From NCBI GenBank assembly GCA_023105745.1, contig JALGQZ010000015.1, positions 17,148,499-17,212,498 of the forward strand: a stretch of 64,000 nt of DNA, written 5' to 3'. Numbering within the stretch: the first letter of the stretch is position 1; each line of letters opens with the position of its first letter. Below the pieces are notes generated by a model. The model was not told the origin of the DNA and made no database searches. It was given only the letters and a program-made list of their open reading frames with translations. The DNA comes from Austropuccinia psidii (Eukaryota > Basidiomycota > Pucciniomycetes > Pucciniales > Sphaerophragmiaceae). A program made the translations under genes and the position numbers. Of this stretch, positions 46,205 to 57,194 are shown one piece after another.

Positions 46205-47641
46205 TTTCAGCCTGTGACTCAAAACCAGAGCACAAGCATGACAGCCAAAATACCATAAACCAATGGTATAGCCAAGATACCACCAAGACATGGAACTGAG
46301 CGAAATCAGCTCAAAAGGTATCAAATGAAAGAGGAAACTCACCTCTTTCTGAAAATATAAGTCCCATCACCATAGGACAAGGAATAACAAAGTTATTTCT
46401 GCTCAAAGTTATTGCTGAGCATAAACCTTAATTTTTACCTCTCATCTAAAATCCAGAAGGAGAGGCTTAACCCCATAAAATGGGTATTAAAAATGAAGCT
46501 CTAAGCCAGGGATATCCATTGGTACCAGCCAAACTGAGCTAGAACTGATATTACTGGAGTTATGGTCAATTTCAGGCCAAAGAAGGGTGAACAAAACATT
46601 CACCTCTCATCTAGCTTCTACATTTTTAGTGTGAGATACTTGAAGTGGTGTCTTTTTGAAAGGAGCACATTCAGAGCTATCTGATGGTGCCATCCATTTT
46701 CCCATATCTCAACTATAACAGAAGTTATGGGGAAAATAAGCTCAATACAGCTTTTTGCCTATCCCACGCAAATGTACAAAAATCTTGTACATGGGGTAGC
46801 TTTGCCATATTTCATTCTACCCATATCAAATGAGGTACCATTTTGTAGAGCACATACAGGGCTACATACCCAAAAAATTTTGAGGTTGATATCTCAAGAA
46901 TTCACAAAGTTATGGCTGTTTTAAGGTCAGATTCCCACCTGCTGTCATATACAGCCTTACCATGGGATAATATCCCATAACAATGAATATGAGGTGTCAA
47001 ATAAACAAAGAAGCTTGTTTTTACTTCAATACCTCATATCTCAGCCAATACTGGGGTCCCATACAGTCTCTGTACAGCATTCTACGTGTCATACACATCA
47101 GAATCAGGCTGTGAGGTCCCCAGATGAAAGTTTTCACCCTGTATTGGTGAAAACTGCCCAGATGTGGTTTCAAGACCACATCTTAGCCCAATACATGCTC
47201 TACAGGCTGTTTTCAAACCCCAAGCCAGTCCTAGAAAGTGAAAAACCTTCACTTCCTCTGCGTGGAAAGGTCTACCACCCTTTCCACCCCATTTCAGGAT
47301 AAAAAGGAGCCTTTTCACAGCCAGAATTGTTTTCTCATCCTGCCCTTGAATACCCTACGTAGTAAACTGTCAAAAACAGTCTTACTCTTGGGTAATAATC
47401 AGTTATCATTATAATTTTAATTATTGTATCTCTTATTATAGTAATGCAACTGGTAAAACTGCACCCAGGGTTCTCAATAGCACTCACCACCACTATTATT
47501 TAATAGTATAACCCTTTCATTACATTATAAATCTTTATTTTACTCAAAACAATATTATCATAAATCATTTTTTACGTGTGACAGTCAAAGTTCTAGTTGT
47601 AAATAGCCTACTTACTGCTTCAACATAGACTCTATGTGACA
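46205..47641 (+). repeat. A2 3' LTR
   Basis: It pairs with 36194-37630. The first bases are TTTCAG instead of TGTCAG, a change in the terminal dinucleotide. It ends TATGTGACA, followed by TSD TGAGG. Confidence 0.94.
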
Positions 47642-47646
47642 TGAGG

Positions 47647-47790
47647 TCAACACGCAGAAGGTACCTTTCAAGCTCATCTGTGTCTCTGATTGTATTAATA
47701 TTCTGAAATCTTTCTATATGGAAATCCCATATTCCAATAACCAATAGGTCCAAGAAAAGAAACTCTCATTAGCTACGTGAGCCTTCCTGA
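47647..47790 (+). pseudogene. SNF2-family helicase gene, fragment 3 (end of helicase C domain)
   Basis: In frame with fragment 2: HSVEV|NTQK, a probable 87-nt intron (47661-47747, GTACCT...CAATAG), then VQEKKLSLAT and a TGA. SNF2 proteins usually have ..SVEE.I...Q.KK..L... here, so the fit is good but short. The end is approximate. Confidence 0.6.
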
Positions 47791-48074
47791 TATTATCTAA
47801 TTTTTGTTTTACAAAGCTGATAACTCCTTTTAACCCCATCACAGGTCCACAATTATGAATACCATGAGCTCAATTGAGCTTATTCAATATTTCCTCAATG
47901 AAAATGAGCAATAGAAAAATTTTGATAAGGTACACCATAGTACAGTATATTCAAAATCATATTTTTTATATTATAATCTCTTTATCAAGATGATGCGCAT
48001 TTAAGAAATAATAATCAGATTATATTACAACTGCACAAACAAGCAACAAAACCTTGATATGTAAATGTGTTAGA
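47791..48074. other. Host DNA with no supportable gene
   Basis: About 280 bp between the SNF2 remnant and a decayed minus-strand gene. I see no motif here. Confidence 0.5.
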
Positions 48075-49964
48075 CATTTATTTTCCCAGCTTATTTCAGA
48101 GCATCACCATTGGCGCTAATAACCGGCATGTAAAGTATCTTGATGGCAAGACTCTGCATCTTACTACAACCTTTGAGCCAATCTTGATCAAATACCTGAA
48201 AAGATAGCACTTCAGGAATATCCCCATCATCTATTGATCTATTTTCTGGTAATCTATCAATAGTTTTTTACCCTCTTTTTAATCCAATTACAAAACTCTA
48301 TGTCTCTATTGATTTTTAATACCAACTCATTAAATAAGAATGAGTGCCAGCATAATCCCACTCTGTGGTAAACTGGACATCCATTCTCCACTGCCTTCTC
48401 AGTATCTGAGCATACTCAAGGGTCATTGAATTGTGGTTCTAGAAAGGGAAATTTAACCATATCAAACCATTCACAATGGCACTGACAGGTCTGCACATAA
48501 TCAATGAGATTATCATTAGACTTACTTCACAATGAAGAAGAGATACAGTAACTAACCCTCTGACAATTCTTTTCAAGCTTTTGATTCTCCTGCTTTTTTA
48601 CCAGATAATCTGAATCCTTTAAATAGACTTCCATTCTATTTTCAAATAAGTGAAATCTTTCTCCATTAAAGTGGCAAAGATCCCATAGTTATGATGATCC
48701 TTGTTCCAAGAGTAATGATGATACTCGGTGCTGACAAGTGCGAAAAAGAATTTATGGTAAAACACCATAGACATCTACTTTTTGGACAGATGTTGCCATG
48801 AGCTCTCCTAGTCCCAAGTGAATTTCTTTAGTCCTAAATTTTGGAGCTCATGTTTGCTGTAGCTTTGGAAACCCTGAGACTGAACCTATGTTGATGGCTC
48901 ATTGAAAAAATCCTTGGCAACATATCCCAGATGACCAGCCACTTGAATTGCAATTTCACCCTCTTCTGTGCTGGGTGGTGCTTGTAGTGAGGAAAAATCC
49001 TTATCCCTCACTTTGAGTACGAACAGGCAATGTGCATGTACAGCTAATCTCATCCCATGGACATTTTCTTGAAGTTCCACTTTCAGCAATATTTGTTTCT
49101 CCTTCTGGCTTGCATGTTTTGCCACATTGTGAGTTTTGTGAGCCTGGTTTCTTTTCTTTCTGATCTCACATTGTTCACGCATACTCTTTGCAATGGGTAT
49201 TTGAGGGTGGGTGAACTTACTATTTGACTGAGTGCCCTCCTCATGCGCCATGAAGATGCATACAGTTCATCAGTTAACACATCAAAAAATTAATCAAGAC
49301 TGGTCATACTCATGATATTTAATTGGCTCCTGAGATTGGACTGTCTTGAATTTATGTGCTATATCTAAACCATGAAACAAGCATATCAGATTGTGAAGAA
49401 GTTTATACTATGAAATCTAAATGACTTACTTTGATGAAGTGTCAATCCTTGATTTACCTCTGAAAGACCACTCCAAGTAAAGTTTTTGAATGGAATTTTT
49501 TATTTACCACCATCAACTCACTTTTCATGGCTTACATGAGCCTGAGATCCTGATGTAATATTGAGGTTTGGCTGTTTACTTCACACAAAGGGTTCCTGGG
49601 ACATCATTGGATTCCAACCTGGATTCAGGAGGAAGTCACGTGCAAATTTCTTTTGGGGAGTAGTCTTTGATGGGGTTTGTGGTGTGCTTCCTGGCCCCTC
49701 AGACACATGCATTTGTGTATTAGTGGGATTTGGCGGAATTGGAGTGACAGAAATATTTGGGATTGACCAAGTACTTGAATTTTGAGCTGTTGCAATTCCC
49801 ACATCAATTTTGAGACCTGATACATTCATTGAGGATGCAATAGGGGTTGTGAATGGAATTTTGGGACTCATTGGTGACCTTGTTTGAACATATTCAATGC
49901 TAGATTCAATATCAGAGTCATGAAGAGAACCTGAATGGAATTTACGTGGGTTGGAAGATGACAT
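48075..49964 (-). pseudogene. Decayed hypothetical host gene
   Basis: Not recognised with certainty. On the minus strand three coding-like blocks share direction. 49964-49581 opens MSSSNPRKFHSGSLHD and is Ser/Thr/Pro-rich. About 49280-48886 shows VLTDELYASSWRMRRALS, shifts frame near 49200, then reads HNVAKHASQKEKQILLKVEL and IQVAGHLGYVAKDFF. About 48770-48075 includes LEYAQILRRQW and IPEVLSFQVFDQDWLKG between stops. It resembles lineage-specific rust hypothetical proteins I remember only vaguely. Exons are not resolved and several stops are present. Confidence 0.5.
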
Positions 49965-51369
49965 AAGGGCTAAAAAACTGCAGTAATATTTTCAACTTTA
50001 TAAAATAAAGCCATCTCAAATGAACAATTTTGAACATATAATAGAGAAATTCTATGAATTGTGGGAACCAAGTCTCTTGTGGAAGTCTAATAAAACAATT
50101 TTTAGGAGAATTTTCCTGGCATATTTTTGAGCTCCTCCCCTTTTGTTGGAAACCACACTGCACAACCTATCAGCATATAATGTGATATTTCCATGATCTC
50201 AAAGGGTACCCATTCTCCATAAGTAATCAGATTCAATAAACATTGACCCCTCCCCGTTGTCACATTTTATGAATTATCCAAACTGCCAATGGATGAATCC
50301 AAATTCCACAGCATTCTATATCTGTATAAGTGTATATTCATGAAGTATTTCCCCACAACAGAAAAATCCCCGTTTCAAGAAAGGCAAGACATTCCAACTG
50401 ATTAAACGCCCCACTGCACTCAAACCAAATACCAATTATTCAGCTCCACTCCAAACCCTTATGTAATAGAGTTATATTGTTTTGTCTGTAATAAGGTTTA
50501 AACCATGTATGATGTTGTTCCAGCATACATGATTTAAATGTTAATCCCCTCAATTCAATGGTGACACTTCACCAATGGAACCTCCTCAATGGTCAAACCA
50601 GCTGTATCACCAAGGGTAAATAAACTAAAATATTTATGAGCATTGAGCAGCATGGCATTTTACCCAAGTAAACTCCTAACCAATTCCCCCATCAAGATGT
50701 GACACATTATGCTTTATCCACTGAAGGTCACCCACCATTATGAATGGGATGAAAACCTCCACTTTCTCAATTCATATGCCCCTTCAAAAATAATCACTCA
50801 AATTTCTCCCAATTAATCACTTACCTAAACAATTGCAAATCAACCATAAATATTTATAAATAATTTAACCTTATTCACAATTCCCACAAAAATGTCAACC
50901 CCCCTCTATTCCTCAATGCGTATATGCATGTTTCAACACTGCTCAACTCAAACACACTCTTCCCCTGAGGGTGATAGGGAAGTAGTTGCCTTCACACCTT
51001 TCCAGTATAAACAGAACATTAAAAAACTCAAATCAGCCATTTGACCCCATTCCATTCCCAACATTCCTACTTTGGAATCAGGATCTGAGTGTCTGCAAAG
51101 CTTATTGGATCACATTTTCCCAAAGGATTATTCTCAATTGGCCCAAAGCATGTTCTCTACTCCACGGGGTCTCAATTCAACAGCACTGAAACCATACAGA
51201 GGGAGTCAAAAGCTTCCCCCATAAGACCTTGGAATTATAATATCTTCCATTCTAGCCTTAAGGTATAATATTTCCCGCAGGGCTTCACACATTCTCACCC
51301 CCTCCCCAAACCTTCTTATCAAGTCAATTATCTCATTCTCAGTTGGTCACTCCACTCCCGCATTCCCTA
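49965..51369. other. Host DNA, no clear gene
   Basis: About 1.4 kb of AT-rich unique-looking sequence. A weak plus-strand coding trace (LLWNQDLSVCKAYWITFSQR near 51066-51125) may be the upstream part of the transposase relic that follows. Otherwise I see nothing. Confidence 0.5.
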
Positions 51370-52076
51370 TACCTCAAGATCACAGTGACATATTTGAACA
51401 TCTCCAATTGAAGCCACTCATTGAAAACTATATATGCTATCCTCAATTCTTCTTCCTTAATGGCCTTACTTAATCTGACACAACTAATCAACCCCACTTT
51501 CAATGCTGTAATGAACCAAATGAACATGATCCCCCTTCCACACAATCATTAGGCAAATTTGTCCAATTAGTTGAGCCCCACACCTAAAACACAACTAACA
51601 TCAAAAAAACATTTATCCCAACAAAGCATTTCATTTATAACCCATTCAAAAATTGGCTTTCCAGATTTCTCAAGTGGGCTGGCATTATGGAAATTCTGCA
51701 TAAACATCAACAATCCCAAAAGCTTGAAGGTTCCCCCAAATGTGACATCTGGGATGGATTGGTCTGGAGACACTTCAAAGGCACCAAAAATATCAATTAC
51801 CCCCCATTATTTTCCATTCTCAGTGCATTGGTCTTCTTGATTTATGTGGACTGGTGAAATGCACATGGAACGTCAAGCCGCTTGGCCAGCGTTGGACCTA
51901 TCATGCTAATTTGCCTTAATCTCCCCCAAGTTAAAGATTGAAGCCAGAAAATCTTTATGTTGCCGGACTCATTGCTGGTTCAAAGGAGGCAGCTTCCATT
52001 CAATGGAATTACTTATTAACGCCCCTGATCAAGGATCTCAGAGAACTGTTGCAAGGTTACCATTTTTCACCCACCT
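51370..52076 (+). pseudogene. Tnp2-like (CACTA/Plavaka-type) DNA-transposon transposase relic
   Basis: With small frame repairs the plus strand reads LQLKPLIENYICYPQFFFLN, GKFVQLVEPH, NPFKNWLSRFLKWAGIMEIL, CDIWDGLVWRHFKGTKNINY, IYVDW*NAHGTSSRLAS, GPIMLICLNLPQ, then PENLYVAGLIAGSKEA and LIKDLRELLQGYHFSPT. The series VDWfNahG, ICLNLPP and pENvYvAGiIPGpKEP is typical of Tnp2-type transposases of basidiomycetes as I know them. Stops and at least one frameshift near 51935 show decay. C1 cuts it at 52076, so the rest should lie beyond C1. Confidence 0.72.
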
Positions 52077-55000
52077 TGTGAGCCTTGAGGTATATTTTAC
52101 ATACCCAAATAGGCCACAATTATCTTAAAAATAAATTTTGAATCATGCATAACTCATAAGTCATGCATATATCCAAAATTCATCATTTTTGATTTCAGAA
52201 AAGATAAATAGCTTTTTATTGAGTAAGTAAATCCATGGATTTAAGGCCAGATTTGGTTTTTACACAAAATTCCACCTAGGGTAGCTCTATAGAGTGAATA
52301 TGATAAAATTAACTCTTTGAGGTGGTAATATGGAAAATAATTCAATACCACAAAAAAGATCCTTGAAAATTTTTGTTTTTCTTAATTTCACACCAAAATT
52401 GTAAGGTGTGGTTATGAAACTTTGATTAAAAATCAAGTACTTTTCCTGTCCTCTAAATTTGTATAAGGTACAAATCAATTGAAAATAGTATGAAATATTA
52501 TTTTTAAGAGAAAACACGCCAACTTTATTGTTTATAACTTTATTAGTATAAAACAATAATATTATAAAAACTTATTGTTTTACCAACAATAAAAATTTAT
52601 CCAAAAAATACTCACAAGAGATATTTTAAGGCTACAAAAGAAATTTCTTCAAGAGGAATTTCAATTGGAATTAATTGAGCAATGAACTGCAAGCAATTAA
52701 TTAAAGAACAAATTCTATAAAAAGAATATTAAAGAGAAAACACGCCCAAAAGTGACCAGAGTGAATTTGGAAACAAAGTGACAAAGTTTACAGTGATGAA
52801 AGATGCTTTAATTCACTTTTGGGGTGGTTCAGGGGTAAAAATGTTTATAAGAGTTACAAACAATGATTATAATGATTTTTTCACGTGGTTAAAAGGATTA
52901 AAATGATTTGACAATGGTGGTTGGAATCTTTTATTGATTGGTTAACAGTGTTTAAACTTATTAATAAAAGGAAAAGATTCTAACATGAAGAGAAAAGTGT
53001 GGAAAAGAAGACATTATTTTATAGCCACCAATTTTCTTACTCCAAAAGTAAAATTTACTCTTGTCAGTCGTTAAAGACAGTCTGACAACAGAAAAGCCAA
53101 TTATGGCATCATTGAACCCTGGTTCAGACCAAAAAGGGCTGGTTTAAGCCATTTTTAGCCATTTTAGACCCTGAAATCAGCCATTACTATAGCAATACCA
53201 GGCCTAGAGCCTTCAAAACACGTCAGAATGTGTGTCAGAGGCGTAGAAACCAGTTAAAACTGTTTTTACTATTATTGTTTTATCTTAAGGGTAGTTTTAC
53301 CCTCTTGGCAACAGCTAAAACTACCCCAGTTGGTATCAAAACCTCATCATCAATTGAGTTCACAGACCCTGTAACTCAATTCCAGGCCAAAAGTGATGAA
53401 TTTTTGCGTGAATTTTGACATCCCACGCCTGTCAGCAAGGATTTTGGGGGTCTAGCTCCCCCTTAGAGCTGGAGTTCCTTTCCCCCCCCCAAATTTAATC
53501 TTTCCAATTTATTTTTTCTTTAATTCCTCATCATGTATTATACTTATAATTTACATATGTAATTCAATTCAATTGTACAGTACAATAAAGTAATAATTGA
53601 CACCTCATATGTAAATTAAAGTTCACTTATGTAATACACGCGCACCTTTTGACATTTCAATTGAATTCAATTGAAAATACTTCAATTCCTCAAACTTCTA
53701 AACTAAACACAACACCTCAATTTTAACACAAAATTTGATGGTTAACACCACATGTGGTGTGAATTAAATTAAAGTTTTGAGGATTTTCAACTTTTGTATT
53801 AAAAATACTAAAAACTTAATTTAAGCTTATTTAGAGTTGAGTTACAAGAATTTCACTCAGAGGTGACCCCACCTGATTTTTTATGAGGAATCCAATGGTG
53901 AAATAATTTCTATGTGTTTATTTATTGGCTAAAAAGTTATCATAATTTTTATTTAACTTTTTTCAAAATATATTTATTTTTTCACAATTTTGTTAAAATT
54001 TCATTTTTGCTTAATTTTTTCAAGTATAAATGTGATTTTATATTTACAAAATGTTAATGTATTTTTATTTTTAAATTGTAATTAATTTTTATTTTTAATA
54101 TAATTTTTATATTTATATTTTGATTTTTTATTTTAATAATATAAATAAATTTATTTTATTTATATTAATATGTTATTTTTATATTTGTGGTCTTTTGGGT
54201 ATATGAAATTACCTCTAAGGCTCACAAAAATAATGGGAATGTGAGAAATCCCATGTTATGTATACACTAAGAATAGGTTTATGCATTTTTTGAGCACTTA
54301 ATATCATGGTATTATTACATGGACTTTTGGTACACCCATAGTGGATATCTCACTTTAAGCTTAATTTTCTATTTTGACATGAAAAATAGGCAAGGGGGAC
54401 AAAAGACATCAAAGAGAGCCAGGGTACCCAACTTCTGAGACCTCAGAGGCATGGACAGCTCCAAAGCTTTGATCCATGGCTGAACTTGGCCTAATTGGTA
54501 AACTAAAACCTTTTGGGAACTTGGTTACCATGTTACAACTACAGTAAATCTTAAGAAAATAGCAAATAACCTGCTATTTTGACATTCCAAGGAGGTAAAG
54601 AGCTACTTAGACTCCTGTAATCATGTCAATTCTTAATGACTTTCCATGGATAAACCCAAAAAAAGGAATTAAAACCCTTTTTGGACGTGTATCCATTTAT
54701 TTACCTCATAGCAACCAGTTAAACACTTATATTTTCAATTCTTCGTAGAAATGAGGTAAAAACTTCAAAAATTCATTAAAAATACAATTCTTAATCAATC
54801 CCTCTGAAACGTTCAGAACCAATGGAGAACTGTATTATCTATGGTACAACCAAAAAGAATTATGGTTTTACTGCTAAAATTAAAAGTTTTACGGACAGTC
54901 CTTTTTACTATTCTACATGAAACACTGAATCTTCAAAAATTCACAGTAATGACAACCTGTGATGAAATTGCCAATAGCATTGATAGCTTTGAGAAATAAA

Positions 55001-55816
55001 TGATTATTTTGGAATAAAATAATATTTACAGATGTTACTCCTTTTATTCTTGACCATATTGGGGTTGGTAGTCATGTAAAAGCATTAATCAAGTAATTAT
55101 GATAATCTTACATGACAACAGATGATTAAATCAATAATCCAAAAGCATTTATAGTTTTCTCACTCAATGGTTTTTCATTTTGCTCCATTGCACACCCCTG
55201 TGAGATGTTGTTGACTTAAAAGAGGCCTCCTCTTGCTGTTTGTTTTTCACATCATCATCTCATTATCATTTAAATCATTATTACCAACAAGTAAGTATTA
55301 GTTAAAGCTATTCTTAAGATTTTTAATTCTTTAAGAATCAATCAGAAAACGTGAAATCATAGAATCCAACTATATATTGTTGTAATACTGTTATAAATAC
55401 ATTTTGATCCCTTAAATCCACAATTCTATGTCAAATCTCTCTGTCTTGTCTTTCAATAAGCTCTTTAGAATATTAGTGAGTGATTTATCCTTAATTCTTA
55501 AAGTTTTTCTCTAAATCATTAGTTTTCTTCAAGAATTATATTATAATTATTCTTGCAAAAGATAATTATATATTAAAATAATTTTATTATTTTAATAAAA
55601 GAAGTTTTATTATTAAAATCTTCTTGTAATTGATTCTTGTAGACAATTACTATTCACTGTTAAAATCACTAGTGGTGTTTAACACGTGAAAGAAATAATT
55701 CTTTAATTTTTTCAATTGTGGTTATAATAATATTCTATTATCATATTTCATAAGAACAGACATTTTACTCTTGATTAATAGTAATATTATCATCAGTTTC
55801 ATAGGCACATCTTACA
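52077..55816 (+). repeat. C1 5' LTR, split by solo LTR B5
   Basis: About 1.9 kb after removing B5. Both halves match the 3' LTR from 62278. A strong splice-donor-like GTAAGTAT at 55291, preceded by A, is kept in the 3' LTR (63661). TTAAAAGAGG near 55217 could be a TATA-like element. That is a guess from sequence only. Confidence 0.9.
52400..54226 (-). mobile_element. Family B solo LTR B5 (1827 bp)
   Basis: On the plus strand it runs TGTAAGGTGTGG to AAGGCTCACA. TSD AAAAT is at 52395-52399 and 54227-54231. The uninterrupted C1 3' LTR reads CACCAAAATAATGGG at this place, which confirms the insertion. The palindrome is at 53655-53676 with two AGCCAT units. Confidence 0.96.
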
Positions 55817-55818
55817 TT

Positions 55819-55831
55819 TGGGGGCCTGGCC
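55819..55831 (+). other. C1 candidate primer-binding site
   Basis: TGGGGGCCTGGCC two bases inside the LTR, identical to A1 and A2. Confidence 0.65.
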
Positions 55832-56166
55832 ATGTTTTTTGAACCTTGTACCCTTAATTAATATATTTTTAAGTTCTAGAATACATTAATTCAATAATAT
55901 TTTTCTCTTTCATTTGAAAAGTTAAAATAATTTTTATTTTTGAAATTTTTTTGGGAATCTTTTTCATTGAGGAATTTGGTTTAGTTTTATACTGTTTTTA
56001 CATGTGGCTCTTTCACATCCAAAAAACTTATAAAATTATTCCTTGAGTTACTCTGAACTAATTTTCATTAAAAATCTTTAATTCTATTTTTTTTTCTTTA
56101 AAAAGAATAATTTTTCAATATTAAAAAATATAAAACTTATAAAAAATCTTTCAAAATATTTTAAAA
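55832..56166 (+). other. C1 AT-rich leader
   Basis: Very AT-rich leader DNA with no coding. It would be intron sequence if the LTR donor at 55291 is spliced to the acceptor at 56208. Confidence 0.5.
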
Positions 56167-57194
56167 AGTATGAAAAATAATTTTTCTCTTTTATAGTTTT
56201 TTTTCTAGTGTCTTTAATCAAATACTGTGCAGATGGCAACAGACTCAGTAAAAGATATATCACTAGTCCAGAATCTTCAGAAGAAGAATCTGAAAACAGT
56301 ATTGAGGTGCAAATTGCTAAAAGAGGAACCTTATTTAACTCAGAAAAGAATAAATTACCACCAAAAGGTCTGTGTTTATCTTGTATTTTCAATTTTTATC
56401 TTTGAATTGATTTTAAAATGGTGCATACCAGAAATGGAAGCAACTATTCAGTCCAACCAGATAGATGTGGACAAGGAAGAGGCAAGACCAAGTTCAGAAG
56501 TGCCAAGTCTTCCTCAAGAAAGACACATTTGGAGGATGCCAGAGTTGCCCCCCATTCCCCAAGGCCTGTACCCACAGATTTTGACGTGAATTCTGAGCCT
56601 GAACTTATTCATGATAATATTTCCAGGACTGAACCATTTACAAGTGGCAGAAATAGAAATATATCAATGCCAGTACAAAAATTGGTTCAGAGCAGGCAAA
56701 GAAGAGGAGTGGGAAATATGCCCTAGCCTTTGGCAGGGGGCCATGAACTCCTACTTACACATCAAGAGCTTTCTGGGTCAGGAGAACACCATAGAACGCT
56801 TAGGAGGTTGGAGCCCATTGTCTTGCAAAGACAAGGTCAAAAGATAAAGAATTGGTTGAAGAACCAAAGTCTTTTCTCCATACACCAGAAGAAAGAGTTG
56901 GAAATGACTCCATCTTTGGAGACAGAGGCCCCAGTGGTGTTTACCAGCTCCAAACCAGCTCCAGAGGTGTCCAAAGACAAGCCCAAAGGACCTCAGAAGA
57001 AGCAGAGAGGTCCCAAGAACCATCAAAGCATGGTCAAAGGCAAAGCCAATTGGCACAGACCTTACCCACAAGGATACAGGATCCCCAAATTGGAGCCTTC
57101 AGCTGTGGACAGTGTATTCAACATGGCCAGGACTTTGATGGAATTCACAGCCAAAGAGCAGGAAAGGATGAATAGAACTTTTCCAAAGAAATAA
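56167..57194 (+). pseudogene. C1 spliced accessory gene overprinted on gag (broken)
   Basis: Acceptor TTTCTAG ends at 56208 and exon 2 is 56209-56367 (TG TCT TTA ATC...). The base before either candidate donor (55291 GTAAGTAT, or 56168 GTATGA) is A, so splicing makes ATG. Intron 2 is 56368-56431 (GTCTGT...ACCAG, 64 nt as in B2) and holds the gag ATG at 56418. Exon 3 reads MEATIQSNQ, WQGAMNSYLHIKSFLGQ, LGGWSPLSCKDK, then after a frameshift PYPQGYRIPKLEPSAVDSVF and NMARTLMEFTAKEQERM. The last blocks are clearly homologous to B2's accessory protein. A TGA at 56587-56589 and a one-base loss near 56845 break it. Confidence 0.65.

Larger units (their letters stand above)
36194..47641 (+). mobile_element. 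Family A Ty3/Gypsy element A2, carrying solo LTR B4
   Basis: LTRs at 36194-37630 and 46205-47641 (both 1437 bp) are flanked by TSD TGAGG (36189-36193 and 47642-47646). It is in the opposite orientation to A1, which ends only 183 bp away. By eye the first 150 bp of the LTRs differ at about 6-7% of positions, so A2 is older than A1. Solo LTR B4 splits its RNase H region. Confidence 0.96.

Noticed and set aside
47565..47753. Minus-strand frame crossing the end of A2
   Set aside because: It runs from LTR into host DNA across an insertion junction. The plus-strand SNF2 reading across the empty site is far better supported.
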